Assembly: GCF_039526385.1 (NCBI RefSeq)
Contig: NZ_BAAAIX010000004.1
Coordinates: forward strand, 1 to 64,000
DNA from: Luteococcus peritonei
Lineage (GTDB): Bacteria > Actinomycetota > Actinomycetes > Propionibacteriales > Propionibacteriaceae
DNA length: 64,000 bases
Direction: 5' to 3'
Shown piece by piece: positions 7,462 through 16,204 of the stretch. Every line of letters starts with the position of its first letter. The first letter of the stretch is position 1. A model generated the notes under the pieces. The model was not told where the DNA came from. It did no database searches and worked only from the letters and a program-made list of their open reading frames with translations. The position numbers and the translations under genes were made by a program.

Positions 7462-9465
7462 ATGTCCACACCTGCACCTTCTGGGGCCAAGCGGGCCCAG
7501 GCCGGCGTCCAGCGCTTCGGCACCTTCCTCTCGGGCATGATCATGCCCAACATCGGCGCCCTGATCGCCTGGGGCCTGATCACCGCCCTGTTCATCGAAA
7601 AGGGCTGGACTCCCGTCGCCAGGATCGGCGGCTTCGGTGACTACGCCACGGTGGGTGGCTGGCCGGGCGGCCTCGTGGCCCCCATGATCCACTACCTGCT
7701 CCCCATCCTCATCGCCTACCAGGGCGGCAAGATGGCCTACGACAACAAGGCGCGCGGCGGCGTGATCGGCGCCATCGCCACCATGGGCGTCATCGCCGGC
7801 GTTCCCAGCAGCCCGATGTTCCTGGGCGCCATGATCATGGGCCCGCTGGGCGGCTGGACCATGAAGAAGCTCGACTCCCTGTGGGAGGGCAAGATCAAGG
7901 CCGGCTTCGAGATGCTGGTCAACAACTTCTCCGCGGGCATCTGGGGCGGCATCCTGTCGATCGGTTCGCTCTACCTGCTGAGCCCCGTCGTGCACTGGGT
8001 GATGAACCGCCTGGCCGACCTCGTCGCCTACCTGGTCAACCACAACCTGCTGCCGGTGGCGAGCCTGTTCATCGAGCCCGCCAAGGTGATGTTCCTGAAC
8101 AATGCCATCAACCACGGCGTGCTGAGCCCGCTGGGCCTGGCCGAGGCTGCCGGCTCCGCCGGCAAGTCGGTGCTCTTCCTGCTGGAGGCCAACCCCGGCC
8201 CCGGCCTGGGCGTGCTGCTGGCCTTCATGTTCTTCGGCAAGGGTGCGGCCAAGGCCTCGGCTCCCGGTGCGGCCATCATCCACTTCCTGGGCGGCATCCA
8301 CGAGATCTACTTCCCCTACGTGCTGATGAAGCCCCAGCTGCTGATCGCCACCATCCTGGGCGGCGCCACCGGCGTGGCCACCAACATGCTGCTGCACACC
8401 GGCCTGGTCTCCCCGGCCGCTCCCGGCTCGATCATCGCCATCAGCCTCGTCGCCGCCAAGGGTGACCTGGTCAAGATCCTGCTCTCGGTGCTGCTGGCCA
8501 CCGTGGTCTCCTTCATCGTGGCCTCCGTGCTGCTGAAGGCCGACCGTTCGGCCGACGACGGCGACCTGGCCAAGGCCACCGCCGACATGGAGGCCATGAA
8601 GGGCAAGAAGTCGTCGGTCGCCGGCAACCTGGTGGGAACCACCGCCGCTCCCCAGGGCGAGATCAAGAACATCGTCTTCGCCTGCGACGCGGGCATGGGT
8701 TCCTCCGCGATGGGCGCCTCGGTGCTGCGCAACAAGGTCAAGGAGGCCGGCTTCGGTGACATCAAGGTCACCAACGAGTCGATCGCCAACCTGAAGGACG
8801 AGTACGACATCGTCGTCACCCAGGAGACCCTGGCCACCCGTGCCGCCCCGAAGGTGCCCTCGGCCACCCTGCTGACCGTGGACAACTTCATGAACTCGCC
8901 GCGCTATGATGAGGTCGTCGAGATGATCCGCACCCAGCGCCAGGGCCAGGCCGCTCCGGCCGCCGCCCCCGTCGCCGCTGCCGCCCCGGTGGCTGTCGCT
9001 GCTGCCACTCCCGCGGCCGCCGAGGCCCCCGCCGACGGCGTGCTGAGCACCGAGAGCATCAAGCTCGGCGCCTCCGCCACCGACAAGGCCGATGCCATCA
9101 CCCAGGCCGGGCAGCTGCTCGTCGCCCGCGGTGCGGTGGACGCCGGCTATGTGGACGCCATGCACCAGCGTGAGGAGTCCGTGAGCACCTACATGGGCAA
9201 CTTCCTGGCCATCCCGCACGGCACCAACGAGGCCAAGGAGCTGATCAAGAGCTCCGCCATGAGCTTCATCCGCCTGGACCAGCCGATCGACTGGAACGGC
9301 AACCAGGTCAGGTTCGTCGTCGGCATCGCCGGCAAGAACAAGGAGCACCTGCAGATCCTGGGCAAGCTGGCCAAGATCTTCTCCAGCAATGACTCCGTGC
9401 AGGCCCTGGAGAATGCCTCCAGCGCCGACGAGGTCGCCGCCATCCTCGGAAAGGTCAACAACTGA
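7462..9465 (+). CDS. mtlA: Mannitol-specific PTS enzyme IICBA
   Basis: A 667-residue phosphotransferase permease that imports mannitol as mannitol-1-phosphate. Domain order is EIIC (about 1-350, multiple membrane helices, with the GGIHEIYFPYVL substrate-site motif), EIIB (about 395-490, phosphocysteine C408 in FACDAGMGSSAMG), an Ala/Pro/Val-rich linker, and EIIA (about 525-665, phosphohistidine H586 in AIPHGTNEAK). All three domains are fused, as in E. coli MtlA. ATG 7462 is preferred to the upstream ATG 7405 because it has AAGAAAGAG before it and starts at the usual distance from the first helix. The stop overlaps the mtlD start (TGATG). Confidence 0.94.
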   Translation: MSTPAPSGAKRAQAGVQRFGTFLSGMIMPNIGALIAWGLITALFIEKGWTPVARIGGFGDYATVGGWPGGLVAPMIHYLLPILIAYQGGKMAYDNKARGGVIGAIATMGVIAGVPSSPMFLGAMIMGPLGGWTMKKLDSLWEGKIKAGFEMLVNNFSAGIWGGILSIGSLYLLSPVVHWVMNRLADLVAYLVNHNLLPVASLFIEPAKVMFLNNAINHGVLSPLGLAEAAGSAGKSVLFLLEANPGPGLGVLLAFMFFGKGAAKASAPGAAIIHFLGGIHEIYFPYVLMKPQLLIATILGGATGVATNMLLHTGLVSPAAPGSIIAISLVAAKGDLVKILLSVLLATVVSFIVASVLLKADRSADDGDLAKATADMEAMKGKKSSVAGNLVGTTAAPQGEIKNIVFACDAGMGSSAMGASVLRNKVKEAGFGDIKVTNESIANLKDEYDIVVTQETLATRAAPKVPSATLLTVDNFMNSPRYDEVVEMIRTQRQGQAAPAAAPVAAAAPVAVAAATPAAAEAPADGVLSTESIKLGASATDKADAITQAGQLLVARGAVDAGYVDAMHQREESVSTYMGNFLAIPHGTNEAKELIKSSAMSFIRLDQPIDWNGNQVRFVVGIAGKNKEHLQILGKLAKIFSSNDSVQALENASSADEVAAILGKVNN

Positions 9466-10610
9466 TGAAGGCCGTCCACTTCGGAGCAGGCAACATCGGC
9501 CGTGGCTTCGTCGGGCTCCTGCTCGACGAGGCCGGCTACGAACTCACCTTCGCCGACGTCTCGGAGGCGCTGATCGACCAGCTCAAGGCTGCCGACAGCT
9601 ACACCGTGCACGAGGTCGGCGACGGTGGCCGCGACCACGTGATCAGCGGCTTCAAGGCCATCAACTCCAATTCCGAGGCCGAGGCGCTCACCGCCGCGAT
9701 CGCGGAGGCGGACGTGGTGACCTGCGCCGTGGGCCCGAACACCCTCAAGTTCATCGCCCCGGCCATCCGCAAGGGCATCGACGCGCGCCCCGCCGAGGCC
9801 GACAAGCTGGTGGTGATGGCCTGCGAGAACGCCATCAATGCCACCGACGGCCTCAAGGCCTTCGTGCTGGGCGACGACGCGGCGGACGTGGAGTCCAAGG
9901 CCGTCTTCGCGAACACGGCCGTCGACCGGATCGTCCCGAACCAGCCCGAGGGCATGGGCCTGGACGTCAACGTCGAGCCCTACTACGAGTGGGCGATCGA
10001 GGAGCCGGCCTTCGGCGGCAACCCGCCGAAGATTCCCGGCGCCACCTTCGTGCCCTCGCTGGCCCCGTTCATCGAGCGCAAGCTGTTCACGGTGAACACC
10101 GGTCACGCGGCCACCGCCTACTTCGGCTACGGCGCCGGGATCGAGAAGATCTCCGACGTCCTGGCCGACGAGGCGCTGCAGGCGAAGATCTATGCGGTGC
10201 TGCAGGAGACCAAGAGCCTGCTGGTGGCCAAGTACGGCTTCGAGCCGGAGGTCCAGGAGGCCTACGTCCGCAAGATCCTGAAGCGCTTCGCCAACCCGGA
10301 GCTGCCCGACACCGTGGTCCGCGTGGGCCGCTCGCCGCTGCGCAAGCTGTCGCGTCACGAGCGTTTCGTCGGTCCCGCCGCCGAGCTCGCCGAGCGCGGC
10401 ATGGGCAGCACCGCGCTGACCGAGGCGATGCTGGGCGCGATGCTCTTCGACGTCGCCGAGGACCCCGAGGCCGTGCAGGTGGGCGAGATCCTGGCCGGCA
10501 ACGAGCCGGAGGCCGCGGTGAGCGAGCTCACCGGGCTGGACGCCTCCCACCCGCTGTTCGCGCAGCTGGTGGAGGTGGCCCGCGAGGCCAAGGGCACCCG
10601 CACCGTCTGA
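9465..10610 (+). CDS. mtlD: Mannitol-1-phosphate 5-dehydrogenase
   Basis: A 381-residue NAD-dependent dehydrogenase that converts mannitol-1-phosphate to fructose-6-phosphate. The N-terminal Rossmann motif is HFGAGNIGRGFVG (residues 4-16). The catalytic-region helix carries KLFTVNTGHAATAYFG, typical of the long-chain mannitol dehydrogenase family. The ATG overlaps the mtlA stop by one base, so the two genes are translationally coupled and act in sequence. No mtlR or separate mtlF is present nearby. Confidence 0.95.
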   Translation: MKAVHFGAGNIGRGFVGLLLDEAGYELTFADVSEALIDQLKAADSYTVHEVGDGGRDHVISGFKAINSNSEAEALTAAIAEADVVTCAVGPNTLKFIAPAIRKGIDARPAEADKLVVMACENAINATDGLKAFVLGDDAADVESKAVFANTAVDRIVPNQPEGMGLDVNVEPYYEWAIEEPAFGGNPPKIPGATFVPSLAPFIERKLFTVNTGHAATAYFGYGAGIEKISDVLADEALQAKIYAVLQETKSLLVAKYGFEPEVQEAYVRKILKRFANPELPDTVVRVGRSPLRKLSRHERFVGPAAELAERGMGSTALTEAMLGAMLFDVAEDPEAVQVGEILAGNEPEAAVSELTGLDASHPLFAQLVEVAREAKGTRTV

Positions 10611-10629
10611 GCCGCAGGCACGTGCTGGC

Positions 10630-10658
10630 GACGGCCGCTCCCGCCCGGGGCGGCCGTC
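10630..10658 (+). terminator. Putative terminator after mtlD
   Basis: GACGGCCGC and its complement GCGGCCGTC form a 9-bp stem around an 11-base GC-rich loop, 20 bases after the mtlD stop and before the guaB promoter. Confidence 0.55.
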
Positions 10659-10696
10659 GTCGTCGATACGGGGCCGGGCGGCCCTTCGCGCGCCGC

Positions 10697-10702
10697 TAGG
10701 AT
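10697..10702 (+). promoter_or_regulatory. Predicted -10 box of guaB
   Basis: TAGGAT lies 34 bases before the GTG start, which would give a leader of about 28 bases carrying an AGAAGG ribosome site. This is a normal leadered promoter, unlike several others in the window. Confidence 0.5.
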
Positions 10703-10736
10703 TGGGACCATTCCCGATCACAGAAGGCGGTCAGAC

Positions 10737-12278
10737 GTGTCGCAGGGCCACGACGAGATGATGGACGGACTCACCGGTTCGGGGGTGCCCGAGAAGTTCC
10801 TCCCGCTGGGCCTCACCTATGACGACGTGCTGCTGCTGCCGGGGGAGACCGATGTCATCCCCTCCGAGGTGGACACCACCGCCCGCCTCACCCGTGAGCT
10901 GAGCCTGCGGATCCCGCTGATCAGCGCCGCCATGGACACCGTCACGGAGAGCCGGATGGCCATCGCCATGGCCCGCCAGGGCGGCCTGGGCATCCTGCAC
11001 CGCAACCTGTCCATCGAGGACCAGGCCTACCAGGTGGACCTGGTGAAGCGGACCCAGACCGGCCGGATCACCAACCCGGTCACCATCGGCCCGGACGCCA
11101 CCCTCGAGGAGCTCGACAACCTGTGCGGCCAGTACCGCGTCTCCGGCCTGCCGGTGGTCGACGAGGAGAACCACCTGCTGGGCATCTGCACCAACCGCGA
11201 CCTGCGCTTCACCCCGGTGGCCGAGTGGGCCACCACCCGGGTGCGCGACGTGATGACCGCGGCCCCGCTGTTCACCGGTCGCGACGACATCACCAACGAG
11301 CAGGCCACCGCCCTGCTGCGCCAGAACAAGCGCGAGCGCCTGCCCCTGGTGGACGAGCAGAACCGCCTGACCGGCCTGATCACCGTCAAGGACTTCGTGA
11401 AGTCCGAGCAGTTCCCCCATGCCTCCAAGGACTCCCAGGGCCGCCTCATGGTGGGCGCAGCCGTCGGCTACTTCGGCGACTCCTGGGACCGGGCCATGCG
11501 CCTGATCGAGGCAGGCGTCGACGTGCTGGTGGTGGACACCGCCCACGGCCACGCCCGCCTGCTGCTGGACATGATCCGTCGCCTCAAGGCCGATCCGGTG
11601 GCCAAGGACGTGCAGATCATCGGCGGCAACGTGGCCACCCGCGCCGGCGCCGCCGCCCTGGTCGAGGCCGGGGTCGATGCGGTCAAGGTGGGTGTGGGCC
11701 CGGGCTCCATCTGCACCACCCGCGTGGTCGCCGGCGTCGGTGTCCCGCAGGTCACCGCCGTCTACGAGGCCGCCCAGGCCTGCGCCGCCTCCGGCGTGCC
11801 GGTGATCGCCGACGGCGGCCTGCAGTACTCCGGTGACATCGCCAAGGCCTTGGTGGCCGGCGCCTCCACCGTGATGGTGGGCTCGCTGCTGGCCGGCTGC
11901 GAGGAGAGCCCCGGCGAGACGGTCTTCATCGCCGGCAAGCAGTACAAGCAGTACCGCGGCATGGGCTCGCTCGGCGCGATGAGCAGCCGTGGCAAGAAGT
12001 CCTACTCCAAGGACCGCTACTTCCAGGCCGATGTCACCAGCGACGACCAGCTGATCCCCGAGGGCATCGAGGGCCAGGTGCTCTACCGCGGCCCGGTGGG
12101 CCAGGTGGTCCACCAGCTGGTGGGCGGCCTGCACCAGTCCATGTTCTACGTCGGTTCCCGCACCCTGCCCGAGCTGCAGGAGCGGGGTCGCTTCGTGCGC
12201 ATCACCTCGGCGGGGCTCAAGGAGTCCCACCCGCACGACGTGGCCAACATCGCCGACGCCCCCAACTACTCGCGCTGA
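10737..12278 (+). CDS. guaB: IMP dehydrogenase
   Basis: A 513-residue enzyme catalysing IMP + NAD to XMP, the first committed step to GMP. The TIM-barrel halves flank two CBS domains (about residues 115-240). The catalytic cysteine is C326 in GPGSICTTR, and the flap carries the YRGMGSLGAM segment. GTG 10737 follows AGAAGG. A second, CBS-less IMPDH-like gene begins 20 bases downstream, and guaA, the next pathway step, lies 5 kb further on. Confidence 0.97.
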   Translation: MSQGHDEMMDGLTGSGVPEKFLPLGLTYDDVLLLPGETDVIPSEVDTTARLTRELSLRIPLISAAMDTVTESRMAIAMARQGGLGILHRNLSIEDQAYQVDLVKRTQTGRITNPVTIGPDATLEELDNLCGQYRVSGLPVVDEENHLLGICTNRDLRFTPVAEWATTRVRDVMTAAPLFTGRDDITNEQATALLRQNKRERLPLVDEQNRLTGLITVKDFVKSEQFPHASKDSQGRLMVGAAVGYFGDSWDRAMRLIEAGVDVLVVDTAHGHARLLLDMIRRLKADPVAKDVQIIGGNVATRAGAAALVEAGVDAVKVGVGPGSICTTRVVAGVGVPQVTAVYEAAQACAASGVPVIADGGLQYSGDIAKALVAGASTVMVGSLLAGCEESPGETVFIAGKQYKQYRGMGSLGAMSSRGKKSYSKDRYFQADVTSDDQLIPEGIEGQVLYRGPVGQVVHQLVGGLHQSMFYVGSRTLPELQERGRFVRITSAGLKESHPHDVANIADAPNYSR

Positions 12279-12297
12279 CGCGCCCCAGGAGACAACC

Positions 12298-13401
12298 GTG
12301 TACGACATCGGACGCAGCAAGCGCGCCACCAAGGCCTTCGCCTTCGACGACATCGCCATCGTGCCCTCGCGGCGCACCCGCGGCCTGGACCAGGTGAACC
12401 TGGGCTGGAAGATCGACGCCGTCAGTTTCGACTTCCCGATCGTGGCCGCCCCGATGGATTCGGTGATGAGCCCCGCCACCGCCATCGAGATGGGCCGCCT
12501 CGGTGGTCTGGGCGTACTGAACCTCGAGGGCCTGTGGACCCGCTACGAGGACCCGCAGCCGATCTTCGACGAGCTGGCCGGCATCGAGGACCAGGTGACG
12601 GCCACCCGCCGGATGCAGGAGGTCTACGCCGAGCCGATCAAGGCCGAGCTGATCACCGAGCGGATGCGCGAGATCCGCGCCGCCGACGTGCCCGTCGCCG
12701 GCTCGCTGAGCCCGCAGAACACCCAGGAGTTCGCCTCCGTGGTGGAGCAGGCCGGCGTCGACTTCTTCGTGATCCGCGGTACCACCGTCTCCGCCGAGCA
12801 CGTCAGCGACGTGGCCGAGCCGCTGAACCTCAAGAAGTTCATCTACGACCTCGAGGTGCCGGTGATCGTGGGCGGCTGCGCCACCTACCAGACCGCGCTG
12901 CACCTGATGCGCGCCGGTGCCGCCGGCGTGCTGGTGGGCTTCGGCGGCGGCGCCGCGCACACCACCCGCGACGTGCTGGGCATCGAGGTGCCGATGGCCT
13001 CCGCGGTGGCCGACGTGGCCGAGGCCCGTCGCGACTACATGGACGAGTCGGGCGGCCGCTATGTGCACGTGATCGCCGACGGCTCGGTGGGCCGCTCCGG
13101 CGACATCGCCAAGGCGATCGCCTGCGGCGCCGATGCCGTGATGGTGGGCGCCCCCCTGGCGCGCGCCACCGAGGCTCCCGGCCAGGGCTGGCACTGGGGT
13201 GCGGAGGCCTGGCACTCCGAGCTGCCGCGCGGCGAGCGGGTGCGCTTCCAGACCGTCGGCTCCTTCTCCGAGGTGGTCGTGGGCCCGTCCCGGATCCCGG
13301 ACGGAACCATGAACCTGGTCGGTGCCCTGAAGCGTTCTCTGGCATCGTGTGGCTACAGCGACGTCAAGGAGTTCCAGCGCATCGAGCTGGTCATCCGCTG
13401 A
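12298..13401 (+). CDS. guaB3: GuaB3-family IMP dehydrogenase-related protein
   Basis: A 367-residue member of the actinobacterial and cyanobacterial GuaB3 family, which has the IMPDH barrel without CBS domains. Here the segment VGFGGGAAHTTRDVLG occupies the place of GuaB's catalytic loop (GPGSICTTR) and has no cysteine there, so classical IMPDH chemistry through a cysteine adduct is doubtful. Phosphate-binding glycines (VIADGSVGRSGDIAKAIACG) are kept. GTG 12298 follows CAGGAG. It sits in the guaB operon, which supports a role in purine nucleotide metabolism, but the reaction is not established from this sequence. Confidence 0.88.
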   Translation: MYDIGRSKRATKAFAFDDIAIVPSRRTRGLDQVNLGWKIDAVSFDFPIVAAPMDSVMSPATAIEMGRLGGLGVLNLEGLWTRYEDPQPIFDELAGIEDQVTATRRMQEVYAEPIKAELITERMREIRAADVPVAGSLSPQNTQEFASVVEQAGVDFFVIRGTTVSAEHVSDVAEPLNLKKFIYDLEVPVIVGGCATYQTALHLMRAGAAGVLVGFGGGAAHTTRDVLGIEVPMASAVADVAEARRDYMDESGGRYVHVIADGSVGRSGDIAKAIACGADAVMVGAPLARATEAPGQGWHWGAEAWHSELPRGERVRFQTVGSFSEVVVGPSRIPDGTMNLVGALKRSLASCGYSDVKEFQRIELVIR

Positions 13402-13424
13402 CGTCCTCGAGGCAAGGAGCGCAG

Positions 13425-13736
13425 GTGAGCGAGAAGCAACCGGTGGGCACCCACCCGGAACTGGCGCGCCTGCGCTCCAGCATCGACAACCTCGACGCCG
13501 CGCTGGTGCACCTGCTGGCCGAGCGCTTCAAGGTGACCCAGCGGGTGGGCGAGCTGAAGGCCACCGAGGGCCTGCCGCCGGCCGACCCGGACCGGGAGAA
13601 GCGCCAGATCGAGCGGCTGCGCCACCTCGCCGCCGATGCCGACCTGGACCCCGAGTTCGCCGAGAAGTTCCTCACCTTCATCGTCACCGAGGTGGTCCGC
13701 CACCATGAGCTGATCGCTCGGCAGCAGAACAGCTGA
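13425..13736 (+). CDS. Chorismate mutase, AroQ type
   Basis: A 103-residue all-helical AroQ-fold chorismate mutase, turning chorismate into prephenate for Phe and Tyr synthesis. The family pattern is visible: LRSSIDNLDAALVHLLAERF, then VGELKA and a DPDREKRQIERLR helix. GTG 13425 has AAGGAGCGCAG before it. It lies 23 bases after guaB3 in the same direction, so it is probably co-transcribed; the metabolic link to purines is not obvious. No signal peptide, so cytoplasmic. Confidence 0.85.
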   Translation: MSEKQPVGTHPELARLRSSIDNLDAALVHLLAERFKVTQRVGELKATEGLPPADPDREKRQIERLRHLAADADLDPEFAEKFLTFIVTEVVRHHELIARQQNS

Positions 13737-13764
13737 GACCAGACGCACCCACTGCACCAGAAGC

Positions 13765-13800
13765 ACGAGGGCCGGGCAGCACCTGCTGCCCGGCCCTCGT
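13765..13800. terminator. Bidirectional terminator between chorismate mutase and the GH3 gene
   Basis: A perfect 17-bp inverted repeat (ACGAGGGCCGGGCAGCA and its complement) with a 2-base apex lies between convergent genes, 28 bases after the chorismate mutase stop and 11 bases after the GH3 stop on the other strand. Confidence 0.85.
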
Positions 13801-13811
13801 CGCGCCCAGGA

Positions 13812-16082
13812 CTACTGCACCTGGAGCACGGTGGTCAGCTCGGCGGTCGAGGAGCCGCCCACCCAGACGTCGATGGTGGTGGCGTCCTGCACCCAGTCAC
13901 GGGTGGCCGCGCTCCAGTGGCGCAACTGGTCGGGCCCCAGCTCGAAGACCAGCTCACGGCTCTCGCCGGCCGCCAGCGTCACCCGCTGGAAGCCCTTGAG
14001 CTCACGCACCGGGCGCGAGGAGGTGCCGTGGCGCTGGTGGATGTACAGCTGCGCCACCTCGTCGGCCTCCCGCTCGGAGGTGTTGGTCAGCCGCACCCGC
14101 ACGCTGGTGCTGGCACCCACCGCGATCGACGGCTCGTCCAGGCGCAGGTCCTCGTAGCGGAAGGAGCCGTAGGACAGGCCGTGGCCGAAGGGGTAGAGCG
14201 GTGTGGAGGCCTCGTCCCAGTAGCGCTCGTGCTGGAACTCCGGCTGGAAGGTGGTGTAGTGGCTCAGCGTCATCGGCACCTGGCCCACGTGGCGCGGCCA
14301 GGTGACCGGGAGCCGGCCGCCGGGGGAGACCTCGCCCAGCAGCGCGGCCGCGACGGCCTCGCCACCGCGCGTGCCCGGGTACCAGGCCTGCAGGATGGCG
14401 CCGACGTGCTCGTCGGCCCAACGCAGGTCCAGCGGGCGTCCCGACATCAGCACCACGACCACCGGCTTCCCGGTGGCCACCAGGCGCTCCAGCTGCTCCT
14501 GCTGGCGTCCCGGCAGGTCCAGGGTGCTCACCGAGGCCCGCTCACCGGTCTGGTTCTGGCGCTGGCCGGCCACCACGACCACCACGTCGCTGCGCTCGGC
14601 CAGGGCGACGGCCTGCTCGATCTGCGCATCGTCGTCATGGTCCTCGGCGGTGTGCTCGACGCCGCGGTCCATGGCGTCGAACATCGAGGTGAAGGTGCGG
14701 TTGGGGATGCCGGCGCCCTCGACGTGCTCCACCTGCACCTGATCGCCCAGCGCGCTGCGCAGGCCGTCCAGGATGGTGTCGGTCTCGTCCAGGTCGAAGG
14801 CGAAGGACCACGGGCCCAGGATGTCGCGACGGCTGGTGGCCATCTGCCCGACGACGGCCACGTTGCGCAGGGCCTCGGCCTTCAGCGGCAGCACGCCGTC
14901 GTTCTTGAGCAGCACCAGCGACTTCTCGGCCGCGCGACGGGCCACCTCGCGGTGCGAGGCCTCGGTCAGCACGGCCACGGTGCGCTGCTCGTCGGTGTAG
15001 GGCTGCTCGAACAGGCCCATGCGGAACTTGGCGCGCAGCACGCGCCGGACCGCCTGGTCCAGCTCCTCGATCGTGACCCGACCCTCCTCGAGGGCCTGCG
15101 GCAGGCGCTGGTAGGCGGCATCGGCCATCGCCATCTCCATGTCCAGGCCCGCGTGCAGCGCCCGGCCCGCGGCATCGCCCAGGTCCTTGGCGAAGTGCTG
15201 GGTGGCCAGCGAGCGCACCGCATTGGCGTCGGAGACCACGAAGCCCTCGAAGCCGAAGGCCTCGCGCAGCACGTCGGTGAGCAGCCAGCGGTTGCCGGTG
15301 GCGGGCACGCCGTTGAGGTCCATGTAGGCGCTCATGATGTTGGCCGCGCCGGCCTCGACGGCGGCCTGGAAGGGCGGCAGGTAGACATTCCACAGCTCGT
15401 TGTCGCTGATGTCGGCATCGTCGTAGTCACGGCCACCGAGCGCGGCGCCGTAGCCGGCGAAGTGCTTCGGGCCGGACATGATCGACTCGGTGCCCAGCGC
15501 GTCGGTGGCTCCGCTGCCACCCTGGAAGCCGCGCACCTGCGCCGCGGCGATCGCCGAGCCCAGGCAGGGGTCCTCGCCGGCGCCCTCGAACATCCGGCCC
15601 CAGCGCGGGTCGCGTGCGATGTCCACCATGGGCGCGAAGGCCCAGTGGATGCCGACGGCCCGGGCCTCGCGGGCGGCCACCTGCTGGCCCTGCTCCACCA
15701 CCTCGGGATCCCACGAGGCGGCCATGCCCAGCGGCGCGGGCATGATGGTGCGGAAGCCGTGGATCACGTCGAAGCCGAAGAGCAGCGGGATACCCAGCCG
15801 GCTCTGCTCCACGGCGATGCGCTGCAGCCGGTTGGCGGTGGCGACGTCGCGCACGAAGAGCACCGAGCCGGCCGTGCCGTCGGCCAGGGCGGTCTCGACG
15901 GCGTTGACGTCGTTCTCGGCGTTCACCTCGTTCTCGGGGCTGTCGTCGATCTCCAGCTGGCCGAAGTAGAAGTACTGGGTGAGCTGCCCGGCCTTCTCCT
16001 CGACGCTGAGGCGGCCCAGCAGGTCCTCGACGCGCTGCTCGACGTCGAGCGCGGGGTCGCGGAAGGGTTCGGTTCGGTTCAT
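13812..16082 (-). CDS. bglX: Glycoside hydrolase family 3 beta-glucosidase (BglX-like)
   Basis: A 756-residue GH3 enzyme releasing terminal beta-linked glucose (or a related sugar) from oligosaccharides or glycosides. Order: GH3 N barrel (about 20-330, with K206-H207 in GPKHFAGYG and the predicted nucleophile D285 in GFVVSDANAV), GH3 C alpha/beta domain (about 390-630), and a C-terminal fibronectin III-like domain (about 660-740). ATG 16082 is preferred to GTG 16106 because AGGAGA lies 8 bases upstream of it. There is no signal peptide, so it acts in the cytoplasm on imported sugars. No transporter is adjacent. Confidence 0.92.
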   Translation of the reverse strand: MNRTEPFRDPALDVEQRVEDLLGRLSVEEKAGQLTQYFYFGQLEIDDSPENEVNAENDVNAVETALADGTAGSVLFVRDVATANRLQRIAVEQSRLGIPLLFGFDVIHGFRTIMPAPLGMAASWDPEVVEQGQQVAAREARAVGIHWAFAPMVDIARDPRWGRMFEGAGEDPCLGSAIAAAQVRGFQGGSGATDALGTESIMSGPKHFAGYGAALGGRDYDDADISDNELWNVYLPPFQAAVEAGAANIMSAYMDLNGVPATGNRWLLTDVLREAFGFEGFVVSDANAVRSLATQHFAKDLGDAAGRALHAGLDMEMAMADAAYQRLPQALEEGRVTIEELDQAVRRVLRAKFRMGLFEQPYTDEQRTVAVLTEASHREVARRAAEKSLVLLKNDGVLPLKAEALRNVAVVGQMATSRRDILGPWSFAFDLDETDTILDGLRSALGDQVQVEHVEGAGIPNRTFTSMFDAMDRGVEHTAEDHDDDAQIEQAVALAERSDVVVVVAGQRQNQTGERASVSTLDLPGRQQEQLERLVATGKPVVVVLMSGRPLDLRWADEHVGAILQAWYPGTRGGEAVAAALLGEVSPGGRLPVTWPRHVGQVPMTLSHYTTFQPEFQHERYWDEASTPLYPFGHGLSYGSFRYEDLRLDEPSIAVGASTSVRVRLTNTSEREADEVAQLYIHQRHGTSSRPVRELKGFQRVTLAAGESRELVFELGPDQLRHWSAATRDWVQDATTIDVWVGGSSTAELTTVLQVQ

Positions 16083-16130
16083 GTGTGTCTTCTCCTGTGA
16101 ATGCACCAGTTCCTGACCGCTAGGTTAGTT

Positions 16131-16144
16131 TGTGGCGCGACACA
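16131..16144 (-). promoter_or_regulatory. Near-palindrome upstream of the GH3 gene
   Basis: TGTGGCGCGACACA is a 14-bp inverted repeat with one mismatched pair, 49 bases upstream of the GH3 start and next to a possible -10 (TAACCT on the minus strand). It could be an operator for a sugar-responsive repressor, but matches no site I recognise. Confidence 0.3.
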
Positions 16145-16162
16145 GCGGAAGGGCATGACGAA

Positions 16163-16193
16163 AAGGGCCCCGGCGCAGCGCGCCGGGGCCCTT
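16163..16193 (-). terminator. Terminator of cysK
   Basis: A 14-bp perfect stem (AAGGGCCCCGGCGC) with a 3-base loop lies just beyond the cysK stop; on the minus strand it is followed by TT, making the run TTTT. It separates cysK from the GH3 promoter. Confidence 0.85.
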
Positions 16194-16204
16194 CCCTCAG
16201 GGGG

